Source of the DNA: a virus
Direction: 5' to 3' (one strand)
Virus record (IMG/VR): IMGVR_UViG_3300017967_000050
Location: 1 to 44,338 of that record
DNA length: 44,338 nt
The notes under the pieces were generated by a model. That model was not told where the DNA came from and did not search any database. It saw only the letters and a list, made by a program, of their open reading frames with translations. Below, piece by piece: positions 31,152 through 39,778 of the stretch. A program made the position numbers and the translations under genes. Every line of letters begins with the position of its first letter. The stretch's first letter is position 1.

Positions 31152-32747
31152 GTGGCTAATTCCCCTGATGTAAGTATTTATAAGGATCTTACTATTTTTG
31201 ATGAAGATCCTGTGGCGATCCTTAACACTATTCTTGAAGGTGGGCGGGCGTTGCTGCCAAACTGGTCACCGCAGGCGGGGCAGATTGAAGTGGTCCTTGC
31301 TGAAATTTTCGCAGACCGCTCCGCTCAGGTTGTGGCCGGGATTAATAGGCTACCGTCTGCGACTGCTGAGGTCCTGCTTCAACTGTTCGGTCTGACCCGC
31401 AGCGACGGCACCAAGGCTACCGCTAGCATAAATATTGTACAAAGCGCACTAAACACGGCGCTGCCAGCAGGGACAGAGTTTCTGTACGTTGATGCGGTGA
31501 CTAATATTTCTTACATTTACACATTGGACGAGGATTTTATTGCTTCTGCGGCTAATGTTGCCCAAGCAGCCGCTGTAACGGCTTTGGACATTGGGCAGTC
31601 GTACAATGTTTCCACTGGTGGCGGCCCGTTGTCACTTCTTACGAGCAGCCCCACGTTTGTTTCGGCAGTTTTTAGCACGGACCCTTCTGGGGGTTTAAAC
31701 GCTGAAACAGACGCAGAGTATTTTGACCGTGGTGTTGCGTTGCTTGCTAGTTATACAACTGCGACGACTACTGCAAATCAAATTAAGAATTATGTGGGGA
31801 CGAATAAGTCGTATGCTTATCGTGTTGCTGCTTATAATCGCAGGAAGTATAGGGATCGGGATACGACTTCTTCTTCGTATGGTGTTCATGATGGTTATGT
31901 TTTGGTTGCTGTGGCCGGGCAGACTGATGTTGCTAGTGCAGCGGCTACTGAGGTGGTGGTGTCGGCCTCTGATTTGTTTGATTTGCATACGTCTTTAGAG
32001 GAGCGCACTCCTTCTGGTTTGTCGGTTGAGGTGATGTCTGCTGAGTTGGCGAAGGTGCATGTTACGGCGTCTGTGAAAGCGTTGGATGGTTATACTTTTA
32101 GTTCTGTTAAGGCTGCGGTTGAGGCTGCGTTGCAGGACTATCTTTCTCCTAATTCTTGGGATTGGGAAAATCAGCGTGTCCGCCGGAATGAGATTATTTC
32201 TACGATTGATGCGGTGGAGGGTGTTGATTATGTTGATACTTTGTCTATGGACGCTGTTTCTGCTGTTGGGTCTAGTAATGTTGGGTATTACGACGTTTCG
32301 GGTGGAACAAGAACTACGGTGTCGCTGACGACTTCGGGTGTTACCGATGGGACATATGAGGCGGGCGACCTTGGTTTTTATTATGTGGATGCTCGAACCG
32401 GGCCCCCGGTGATTTATAAATTTGTGAATACGGGGCAGGTTACTGTTACGGGCGGAGCGGCTACTGCTATCTTTGAGGCGGTGGCTGAGGGTATTAATTA
32501 TAATGAGAGTGCTAACGGTGGCAAAGTTGATCGTACGGCGACGCTTATTGGTACGGGAACTGCTGCTGCAGCCCTTGGTACTGCGAGTGTGGCTGCCACC
32601 TCGTTCTTTGCTGGGGGTAGCGATAACATCAACCAGTTTACAGTTTTGAACAATGCTTCTCCGACAGCGAATGTTTCGACAGATATTGTTTTACGTAACT
32701 TAGGTACGCTGGTGACGTATGGTACGTTGACAATTACTGAGGCGTGA
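31152..32747 (+). CDS. Baseplate wedge protein J (gpJ/gp6-like)
   Basis: 531 aa from GTG 31152, which has GTGAGG upstream; a TTG at 31131 inside the W gene is less likely. The features fit the baseplate J family: the N-terminal LEGGRALLPNWSPQAGQIEV segment, FADRSAQVVAGINRL, ALNTALPAGTEFLYVD, ETDAEYFDRGVALLASYTTA, YVLVAVAGQTDVASAAATEV and VHVTASVKALDGYTFSSVKA then EAALQDYLSP. The last ~150 residues are an added beta-rich part. It forms the dodecameric wedge ring that changes shape on infection. Confidence 0.88.
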   Translation: MANSPDVSIYKDLTIFDEDPVAILNTILEGGRALLPNWSPQAGQIEVVLAEIFADRSAQVVAGINRLPSATAEVLLQLFGLTRSDGTKATASINIVQSALNTALPAGTEFLYVDAVTNISYIYTLDEDFIASAANVAQAAAVTALDIGQSYNVSTGGGPLSLLTSSPTFVSAVFSTDPSGGLNAETDAEYFDRGVALLASYTTATTTANQIKNYVGTNKSYAYRVAAYNRRKYRDRDTTSSSYGVHDGYVLVAVAGQTDVASAAATEVVVSASDLFDLHTSLEERTPSGLSVEVMSAELAKVHVTASVKALDGYTFSSVKAAVEAALQDYLSPNSWDWENQRVRRNEIISTIDAVEGVDYVDTLSMDAVSAVGSSNVGYYDVSGGTRTTVSLTTSGVTDGTYEAGDLGFYYVDARTGPPVIYKFVNTGQVTVTGGAATAIFEAVAEGINYNESANGGKVDRTATLIGTGTAAAALGTASVAATSFFAGGSDNINQFTVLNNASPTANVSTDIVLRNLGTLVTYGTLTITEA

Positions 32748-32759
32748 TGGGGGGCGTGA

Positions 32760-35700
32760 ATGCCACTTAGAAATTTTAATCTTCTTAGTGCTAATCAACG
32801 TTCTTTTGGTACCGATGCTGGGTCTGACTTAGGTGGGTGGGCTTTAAGGTCGGGGGCGGCTACTGTTGGGCGGCTTTTGGATGCGGGTGCGTATAATACG
32901 TATATTCCGGGGGATGAGTTCTCGGATGTTTACGTTAATAATTTGTTGTTTGTTCGTCCCACTTCGGCGTCGGCTGATGTTGTTATTGAATCTCCTTTTT
33001 TGACTGTTACGCCGGGTAATGTTTATTTGGTGAGCATGGCTATTGGGTCCCTGCTTCCTAAAACGGCGACTATTCGTATGGAATTTTACGGAACGGCTTC
33101 TACGCCTGCTGCTTCGGCGGCGGAGGGGAGCGCTGTGGCTTCTGCTGCTATTAGTACTAATAGCATTATTTTACCGTTTCAGAGGATTTATAATAGTAAT
33201 GAAACTTTGTCAGATGGTGTTTGGTCCTTAAGTACTGAACCGTTGGCCAAAGTGACAATCACGTTTGAGTCGCCTGCGGCGTCTGGGGACTTTTTCACTA
33301 TTTTTGATCCTTTTGTAACAGAGGATGATCTTGCGCTGTCTGGTAATCTTTCTGGTTTAGCGTATTCGGATATGCCTAACTTTATGCAGGTGGATGATAA
33401 AAATATTAACGATCTGCTCGGGGCTCGGGGGGCACAGGCGCTAAGTTTTCCTTTAAAACGTTTCACAGAGTCGTTGTATCGACCTGTGGATTTGGTGGCT
33501 GCGGAGGCTTTAGAATTTGAGTACGTTCGACCTATTGCGGGTACTGAAAGTAAGTCTAAGCTTACTGATCCCGACACTGCCGCTTTGGGGTACCTGCCGT
33601 GGCTTGCGAGCGTTACTGGTACAACTCTTTTAACGATTGCTGGTGGAGGTATTTCTCCTTGGGCGGCGCTTGAACAAAATGATGAGGACAGAAGTGGAGA
33701 CCCAGGGGAGTGGGCGGACATAGAGGCAGTTGGCAATTGGAAGGACCTAGAGGGAGTGGGTGATGGGTTTTTTGATAACATTAAAGTCTTCAGGGATTTG
33801 ATTCGCACAGGGTTCACTGGGATAAACTCGGGGCGCCCTGATACAATTGCGTCGTTTTTACAAACAGTTGTTGGTGCCGCTGAGTTTACTCCGGTCATAA
33901 AAAATAATGATAGAGACAACCCTTTCCTTGTTGAAGTTTTGGTTGACCCCGCAACTGACCTTGGTGGGACTTTCATTAAAGACTATACAGACTTTGGATT
34001 GTCTGCTGGCGCTAATTCATCAACAACTGGTAGTGTTGTGGACTCCGGTCGAGGATCTTTGGACTTCAGTAAGCTGGTCTATCCGGCGACGCATTCTAAT
34101 AATGATGCGACTGGTGCGGTTACTTATGGTAGAAGCTTTGTATCTGATGCGGATGGGTTCGCCCGCCATTTACGTCTAGTCCCTGGTGCTGCTGGGGCAG
34201 CGTCGGCGGTGCCAGAATTAGGCGGCGGTATTGCTGACGCACACTACACTGCAGGGGCTGCGTATGTGTACGGTAATACCGGCCCAACCAGCTACGGGTC
34301 AGTGACGGCATCTGTAACGGCGGTGCCTTTTGGCGGTTCCGGCAATACGCTTTCTTTGGGTGGGGTGCAGACTGAGTACGAGCTTATTTTTGTTCTTTCC
34401 GACATTACTCTTCCTACTGCGTCCATTGATGCAGCAGGCTCAGGCGGCAACACCCCCGCAGATTGGCTTTACCGAGAAAAACGTTTGTTAGCGTGTGGTA
34501 CAGACAGCGGCGGTAACGGCAACGATTGGGCCGTCTACCTTGTTTCAGGGTCTACGGGTGCTGCCGATAACCAAACTAGATTGATGCTTATTGACGGATA
34601 TAACAACGTTGGGGCCACAAACTACGCTGTTTCTGATCCCATTGATTTCGGGGTAATCAGCAGTCGAGGAGATGTCGTTCTTCGGGTTAAGCGGTCTGCA
34701 GTTGAGTCAGCCTCGGCAACAGCTACTTTCTACGCACAGTCGTCTATTTATGATGACTGGGATACTCATCAGGTTGGCGAGGTTGTGTTCCAGCCAACTT
34801 CTGCGGCAGTAGTCGCACCCGACACAAATGGCGCAATTCAAATTCTTGGGGAGTTAAACTCTAACGACAACTGGGCTGACGCAGTTCCGGTCTCTTGCAG
34901 CGTTAAGCGATTTATGTTTTTCAAGGAGTTAATTAGTTTCGCTGGGGAATCGGCCACCTCTTCGGCTGCGCACGCCTATTTTAATGGAGGATCAGCTACT
35001 AACTTTGGCGTGTACTCGTATACCCCCACGCTTGATATTGATTTCTCAGGTAGAGGTATTTACGACAGTTCGTTCACGCTTTCGGATTATGTTGATGGTA
35101 GGCGTTCTGGGTTAACGAATACTGTGACCGTAACAGTGAATGAAGCGGCGACGAACGGGTTGGATGTGTTGGCGTTCCGTAACACTGGGACGGACTACTG
35201 GTACTATGGTACTGCTGCACCGTCTATTGCGGGTGACACTTTGACCATTGATGGTCTTTCTAATAGTACGGCGTACAGAGTTGTGCCGACTATTGTTAAC
35301 ACTGGTACTGGTGCCACGTCCACTTCAGACTTTACTGATTTCACCACAGACGGCAGTGGCGTGCTTACTCTTTCAGCTTCGGCCGCTTATGTTGGGGTAT
35401 CAGCCCTTTACGGAGGCATTACAGCTTCAGCTATTGAAGTGCAACCTAGTGGCGGTGGGACAGCTCTTGCCCGTTTCTTGCCTACAACTATTGCCGCAAG
35501 TGCCACAAGCGGGCCGGATAGCATTAACAGCAACAACACATGGACACTGACTCGTGCGTTCCCCGCTTCTTCAATTGCCTACGCACCAAGCCAGATTATC
35601 AACAGAGACTTTTTACATGTGTACGAAGGTGGCCCCACTTTCAACAACTGCCCCAAGATTGAAGTGTACAGTGATTTTTCTGTGCTGCTACAGTGTCGGC

Positions 35701-36146
35701 GTTTCTGGACAGCCTCCACTGGCACGGAATTCGACATTCTCCGCATCGAAACCAACGAAGTGACCCCTAAAGGGTTGCGCATATTTTATGATGGCCCGGC
35801 GATTAAAGCCACATTCTACGACGGCACAAATACCGAAACTGTGTCATGGACCGAATCCCCCGCCTACGGCTCCTGGCAATGGTTCGTGGTTCGTAGAGAC
35901 CCAACTAACGGGTTAAGTCTGGTGCCACCGGGGTCGTACTCTCCTTCAAATCTAGTGTCTGGTTCTGAGATTACGGCATCCGCCACAGCCACTTCTCTTT
36001 TCAGTTCACCTACTTCTGTGATGAAGTTGGGCGAGGACGACGGTGCCAGCGCATGGAATGCACGGTTTGGTTTGTCAGAGTTTGTGTACTTTGACAGAAA
36101 ACTTACAGATGCTGAAATAGAGCTTTTGAGCACGCAAATATCCTAG
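32760..36146 (+). CDS. gpI-like baseplate/tail protein fused to adhesion domains
   Basis: 1128 aa directly after gpJ, the place of tail protein I. Residues ~1-190 are a beta-rich module with a carbohydrate-binding-like look. Residues ~230-385 resemble gpI: ALGYLPWLASVTG, KVFRDLIRTGFTGINSGRP, then TIASFLQTVVG. The remainder is repetitive beta structure, with a last ~170-residue LamG/concanavalin-like domain (FSVLLQCRRFW, RIFYDGPAIKATFYDG, ARFGLSEFVYFDRKLTDAEI). It would anchor fibres to the wedge and also bind sugar. This is much longer than plain gpI (about 200 aa), so it is a fusion. Confidence 0.65.
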   Translation: MPLRNFNLLSANQRSFGTDAGSDLGGWALRSGAATVGRLLDAGAYNTYIPGDEFSDVYVNNLLFVRPTSASADVVIESPFLTVTPGNVYLVSMAIGSLLPKTATIRMEFYGTASTPAASAAEGSAVASAAISTNSIILPFQRIYNSNETLSDGVWSLSTEPLAKVTITFESPAASGDFFTIFDPFVTEDDLALSGNLSGLAYSDMPNFMQVDDKNINDLLGARGAQALSFPLKRFTESLYRPVDLVAAEALEFEYVRPIAGTESKSKLTDPDTAALGYLPWLASVTGTTLLTIAGGGISPWAALEQNDEDRSGDPGEWADIEAVGNWKDLEGVGDGFFDNIKVFRDLIRTGFTGINSGRPDTIASFLQTVVGAAEFTPVIKNNDRDNPFLVEVLVDPATDLGGTFIKDYTDFGLSAGANSSTTGSVVDSGRGSLDFSKLVYPATHSNNDATGAVTYGRSFVSDADGFARHLRLVPGAAGAASAVPELGGGIADAHYTAGAAYVYGNTGPTSYGSVTASVTAVPFGGSGNTLSLGGVQTEYELIFVLSDITLPTASIDAAGSGGNTPADWLYREKRLLACGTDSGGNGNDWAVYLVSGSTGAADNQTRLMLIDGYNNVGATNYAVSDPIDFGVISSRGDVVLRVKRSAVESASATATFYAQSSIYDDWDTHQVGEVVFQPTSAAVVAPDTNGAIQILGELNSNDNWADAVPVSCSVKRFMFFKELISFAGESATSSAAHAYFNGGSATNFGVYSYTPTLDIDFSGRGIYDSSFTLSDYVDGRRSGLTNTVTVTVNEAATNGLDVLAFRNTGTDYWYYGTAAPSIAGDTLTIDGLSNSTAYRVVPTIVNTGTGATSTSDFTDFTTDGSGVLTLSASAAYVGVSALYGGITASAIEVQPSGGGTALARFLPTTIAASATSGPDSINSNNTWTLTRAFPASSIAYAPSQIINRDFLHVYEGGPTFNNCPKIEVYSDFSVLLQCRRFWTASTGTEFDILRIETNEVTPKGLRIFYDGPAIKATFYDGTNTETVSWTESPAYGSWQWFVVRRDPTNGLSLVPPGSYSPSNLVSGSEITASATATSLFSSPTSVMKLGEDDGASAWNARFGLSEFVYFDRKLTDAEIELLSTQIS

Positions 36147-36170
36147 TAGAATAGTCGTTAGGAGGTTATT

Positions 36171-38249
36171 ATGACTGTTAGCACAACTTCCCGCCTGGGA
36201 GTAACAACTTGGGACGCAGGATCCGACCCCTTTACTCGTGCCCAGATGAATGACAGCCACATCAACTTGGAAGCTAGGGCGGCAGGTTTTAATCAAGACG
36301 CCACCCGTCCATCTGCTGGTGCTGGTTTCACTGGGTTTTTCCATTTCAATAATGGGATTCTTACGTATTGTGATGGTGTCAACTGGTATGACCTCGTTGC
36401 AGTTGGCTCGACCGTTGTTGATCTTACCGCTTCGGCTGGAACCGTTGGCGTAAGTTCTGATTTCGCCCGTTCTGACCATCGCCACGGTATCGCTACTGAT
36501 GCGATTGCCGAAAATATGATTCAAAATAACGCTGTTACCCGTGATAAGATTAGTAATAATAGTGTTGATCTTACTAAGCTTGTGGATTCGGCTAGCGGTT
36601 ATGCTGTTTTGGGTAAGACGGGTTCGGGTTCTGGGGATTTTGCTGAGATTACTGCTGGGGCTAATAGTGTTTTGCGGCGTTCTGGGTCAGGTGATCTTTC
36701 GTTTGGCACGTTGTCGACTGCGCATATTGGGAACGGGCAGATTACTACGGATAAGATCGGCTCCCAGCAGGTGACGATTGATAAAATGGCAGCTAATTCT
36801 GTGGGCACTGACCAGTATGTGGATGCGTCTATTAAGGCTGAACATTTTGCCCCAGGCGCTGTTAGCGGGGCGTCGGTGGGGGAGGATTCGATTGATTCGA
36901 TTAATATCCAGACTGGGGCTATTGATACTCGCCATATTGCCGACAATCAGGTGACTGTTGGCAAAATTCAACAGGTTGCGGCTCACAGTATTTTGGCACG
37001 AGTTGGTACTTCTACAGGTAACCTTTCAGCGTTGGTTGCTGGGACTGATAGTGTTTTGCGGCGTGACGGTTCAGGTAACCTGGCATTCGGCACAATTGAT
37101 GGTGGGCATATTGGCATTGACAGTATTGACAGTCAGCATTATGCTGCTGGTTCTATTGATAGGGAGCACTTGGCTCCCGACATTATTGATGGCACTAAGA
37201 TCGCAAATGATGTTATTAACTCTGAACATTATGTTGCAGGGTCTATTGATAGGGAGCACTTGGCTCCCGACATTATTGATGGCACTAAGATCGCAAATGA
37301 TGTTATTAACTCTGAACATTATGTTGCAGGGTCAATTGACGCCGAGCATCTAAGCAACGCTTTATACAGTAGTGGCACATGGCAAGGGGCACTGTCTGGT
37401 AACGCCGCTACGGCAAGCCGGTGGTCGAACTACCGCACAATCACGTTAGGTGGTGATCTCACTGGTTCTGTGCAGATCAGGGGCGACGCTAATGTGACCC
37501 TGACTGCCACGGTTGCGGCTAATAGTGTAGCCTTGGGCACTGACACCACGGGCAATTATATGGCCGGTGTTTCTGCGGGTACGGGTGTTTCTGTTAGCCA
37601 TACCCCGGGGGAGGGGTCCACAGCGACAATTTCTATCGGGCAGTCCGTTGCCACGACCAGCAACGTGACGTTCAATCAGGTCCAAAGCAACAGATACGAT
37701 ATCGGTTCGCAAGCGACCTCGGAGACGTGGATTACTCGGACCGTCGGTAATGATTTGTCGTTCCGCTTTGAGAGTACCAACTTGGCCCAGTGGCATAAAA
37801 CCGTTGCCACAAATAATAATAGCGTTTTGTCATCCACCGCCCATGCGTTCCAGTTCCACAACCACTTGATTCCCTTCGTTACCTCAACGTCAGGGACCAC
37901 CGGTCGGCTCCTTGGGGACAACAACAGGGCTTGGAACCGTCTCGTCTCAAAGAACGGCAGCTACCTGTCCTCTGACGCCACATTGAAAGACATTGAGGGC
38001 ACCGCACCCGGCATGGACTTCGTGCGGATGCTGACCGGGTACGAATGGTCGTGGAAACTTGACGACGGCGTTTCTTTCTGGGGGCCTACCGCCCAGGACA
38101 TCCAAGCGGCCGTTGATGCTTCGGGCTCTGACGCTGAGATTGTGACCGGCGAAGAGGGCAACCTAACGGTCCGCATGGAGTCCCTTTGGGGTCCGGTTAT
38201 CAATGCTTTGAAAGAGCTAGAAGAGCGTATTGTTGCCCTCGGGGGGTGA
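36171..38249 (+). CDS. Tail fibre with repeated IDGTKIAND units and C-terminal S74 domain
   Basis: 692 aa. Residues ~100-400 are a ladder of short units of the type I-x-x-x-KI / S-x-H-Y/F (TTDKIGSQQVTIDKM, DTRHIADNQVTVGKI, REHLAPDIIDGTKIAND), including a perfect 30-residue duplication. Next comes LSGNAATASRWSNYRTI...GGDLTGSV, common in phage fibres. The C-terminus is an S74 chaperone with Ser-x4-Lys S601/K606 (SDATLK), a MLTGYEWSWKLDDG segment and a coiled-coil end. It is the first gene of the second fibre cluster, with a TAGGAGG ribosome site. Confidence 0.85.
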   Translation: MTVSTTSRLGVTTWDAGSDPFTRAQMNDSHINLEARAAGFNQDATRPSAGAGFTGFFHFNNGILTYCDGVNWYDLVAVGSTVVDLTASAGTVGVSSDFARSDHRHGIATDAIAENMIQNNAVTRDKISNNSVDLTKLVDSASGYAVLGKTGSGSGDFAEITAGANSVLRRSGSGDLSFGTLSTAHIGNGQITTDKIGSQQVTIDKMAANSVGTDQYVDASIKAEHFAPGAVSGASVGEDSIDSINIQTGAIDTRHIADNQVTVGKIQQVAAHSILARVGTSTGNLSALVAGTDSVLRRDGSGNLAFGTIDGGHIGIDSIDSQHYAAGSIDREHLAPDIIDGTKIANDVINSEHYVAGSIDREHLAPDIIDGTKIANDVINSEHYVAGSIDAEHLSNALYSSGTWQGALSGNAATASRWSNYRTITLGGDLTGSVQIRGDANVTLTATVAANSVALGTDTTGNYMAGVSAGTGVSVSHTPGEGSTATISIGQSVATTSNVTFNQVQSNRYDIGSQATSETWITRTVGNDLSFRFESTNLAQWHKTVATNNNSVLSSTAHAFQFHNHLIPFVTSTSGTTGRLLGDNNRAWNRLVSKNGSYLSSDATLKDIEGTAPGMDFVRMLTGYEWSWKLDDGVSFWGPTAQDIQAAVDASGSDAEIVTGEEGNLTVRMESLWGPVINALKELEERIVALGG
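37152..37331 (+). repeat. Perfect 90-bp tandem duplication
   Basis: Bases 37152-37241 and 37242-37331 are identical. The unit encodes 30 residues (SIDREHLAPDIIDGTKIAND plus VINSEHYVAG) and keeps the frame. Confidence 0.97.
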
Positions 38250-38266
38250 CCAGACTGGGAGGGGTT

Positions 38267-38572
38267 ATGTGGAGCAACTTCATTGGCATGACCCTACCCG
38301 GCCTAGTCGGGTCCACAGTCACTATCCTAGCAATCGTCCTATCCACCCGGCTCCGACACAAAAAACTCGACCTAGAAATAGATGCCGCACAAGATAGCGT
38401 TTGGTTAGACCTAGTCAAACAAAGTCGGGTAGAATATGCACTACAGAGGAAAGAAAACAACAGACTGCGATACATAATACACCACCTACAAGAGGAGGTA
38501 AGCGACCTAGAAAAAAAGAACGCAGAACTGTTAAGACAAATAACTTCCCTAAAACATAACAACCCAGACTAG
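38267..38572 (+). CDS. Membrane protein with coiled coil (candidate holin or spanin-like)
   Basis: 101 aa. Start chosen at ATG 38267 after GGGAGGGG. Residues ~4-27 form one hydrophobic segment (FIGMTLPGLVGSTVTILAIV), followed by a basic stretch (RLRHKK) and then a long coiled coil (YALQRKENNRLRYIIHHLQ, EEVSDLEKKNAELLRQI). That topology occurs among phage holins and lysis accessories, and the window has no other obvious membrane protein for lysis, but the gene lies far from the endolysin. Base use is opposite to most neighbours (A+C-rich), suggesting transfer. Confidence 0.5.
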   Translation: MWSNFIGMTLPGLVGSTVTILAIVLSTRLRHKKLDLEIDAAQDSVWLDLVKQSRVEYALQRKENNRLRYIIHHLQEEVSDLEKKNAELLRQITSLKHNNPD

Positions 38573-38580
38573 GAGACACA

Positions 38581-38889
38581 ATGACCGATCCCGTACCCTT
38601 CAGCGAACGAGACGACGACGACTCAATAGATGACCTCCTAGCAATGATAAACGATGCCATCGTCACAACCGACAGCCCCGAAGAAATGATCCAAGAAGTC
38701 ATCGGAGATGTCCTCCAAAACCACGAAGCCGCCGGGGTGCTCGGTAACTTTGTGTTTATTGGAGAAGTCGTGGGGAACGACGGCGAGGTTCGTTTGATGG
38801 TCGCCACGTCTGAAAATTTGCCTGATTGGATTGCTAGGGGCATGCTGATGACTGCTGAAGAGTTTATTATGGGCGGAATGTTGGAATGA
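38581..38889 (+). CDS. Acidic hypothetical protein (102 aa)
   Basis: ATG after AGGAGA. The N-terminal 50 residues are strongly acidic (FSERDDDDSIDDLLAMINDA). The rest has a plausible alpha/beta fold (VLGNFVFIGEVVG, EVRLMVATSENLPDWIARGM). No family recognised. The first third continues the A+C-rich composition of the previous gene, then the DNA switches to the usual G+T-rich style near 38.72 kb. The stop overlaps the next ATG. Confidence 0.6.
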   Translation: MTDPVPFSERDDDDSIDDLLAMINDAIVTTDSPEEMIQEVIGDVLQNHEAAGVLGNFVFIGEVVGNDGEVRLMVATSENLPDWIARGMLMTAEEFIMGGMLE

Positions 38890-39227
38890 CCGCTGGACGG
38901 TACGACATTTTGTGTGTGGCCGACGAAGATTTAGAAGTCGAGTGGACTGTTTACAATCCTGATGGTGAGCTTGCCAATCTAAACTTGTGGCAGTCACGTA
39001 TGCAGGTTCGGGAGACAGTTGCCGCAGAAACCGTAACATTAGACTGCTCTACCACCAATGGTAGAATCGTGCATAGTGTGGCAGATGGTACAATAACATT
39101 AAGCCTGTCTTCTTCCACCATTGCTGAAATAAGCTCGGGCGATTACGTGTACGATTTGGAACTTTACACCACCACGGGGGCTGATAGGGTGTTGCGTTTG
39201 GTGGAGGGATTTTTTAAGGTGAGCTAA
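38886..39227 (+). CDS. Small beta-rich virion protein (BppU-N-like), paralogue 2
   Basis: 113 aa, the same plan as the gene at 29880: MTAGRYDILCVADEDLEVEW, NLNLWQSRMQVRE, NGRIVHSVADGTITLSLSSS, YVYDLELYTTTGADRVLRL. The family resembles the Ig-like N-terminal domain of upper baseplate proteins and is common next to fibre genes. Its ATG lies in an ATGA overlap. The two copies are diverged, so this is an old duplication or an independent acquisition, each beside a baseplate/fibre block. Confidence 0.6.
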   Translation: MTAGRYDILCVADEDLEVEWTVYNPDGELANLNLWQSRMQVRETVAAETVTLDCSTTNGRIVHSVADGTITLSLSSSTIAEISSGDYVYDLELYTTTGADRVLRLVEGFFKVS

Positions 39228-39228
39228 A

Positions 39229-39765
39229 ATGTCTGATTACACCGTCACCATTCAGGATGTTGTTAATGCTATCACCGTAACCGAGTTTGACGGCAATCAT
39301 GTGGCTGAAGGATCTGTTTCCGAGTATACGGTCACCGTGGAGGACATTGTTAACGCTATTTCTGTTGCGGAGCAGCAGGGCAATAAAGTTACGGTTGTTG
39401 CTTCCACGTTTATTGGTGATGATGGTACGGCGTCTAAGCTGTTTTATTCGTCGGGTTCCCCTTCTGATTCTGTTGGTGGTGTGGGGGATTTTTATATTGA
39501 TGTTTCGATTGGTAAGTTGTGGGGGCCTAAGGGGGCTTCTGGGTGGTCATCTTCTGAGCTTCCTCTTATTCCTAAAAGGTTTGTGTTTTCGCAGGGGTTG
39601 CCGTCTTCTTCTTGGAATGTTGATCATACTTTGGATGGTTTTCCTTCTGTAACTGTTGTGGATTCTGCAGGTACTGTGGTGATTGGTGATGTAATATATA
39701 ATAGCAGGAGTAACCTTACTATTAATTTTTCTGCCGCCTTTTCGGGTAAGGCATATTTAACTTAA
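39229..39765 (+). CDS. Fibre-associated protein with GDFYID unit and C-terminal beta domain
   Basis: 178 aa. The N-terminus has an internal duplication (SDYTVTIQDVVNAITV and SEYTVTVEDIVNAISV). The middle has a GVGDFYIDVSIGKLWGP unit of the GDLWFD type shared with other fibres. The end is a small beta domain common in phage tail proteins (FSQGLPSSSWNVDHTLDGF, VTVVDSAGTVVIGDVIY, SGKAYL), often at fibre tips or attachment points. Probably a virion protein partnering the long fibre encoded just downstream. Confidence 0.65.
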   Translation: MSDYTVTIQDVVNAITVTEFDGNHVAEGSVSEYTVTVEDIVNAISVAEQQGNKVTVVASTFIGDDGTASKLFYSSGSPSDSVGGVGDFYIDVSIGKLWGPKGASGWSSSELPLIPKRFVFSQGLPSSSWNVDHTLDGFPSVTVVDSAGTVVIGDVIYNSRSNLTINFSAAFSGKAYLT

Positions 39766-39778
39766 TAAGGAGTAGACA

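Noticed and set aside
37152-37331. CRISPR-like array
   Set aside because: The repeat is a coding tandem duplication without spacers.
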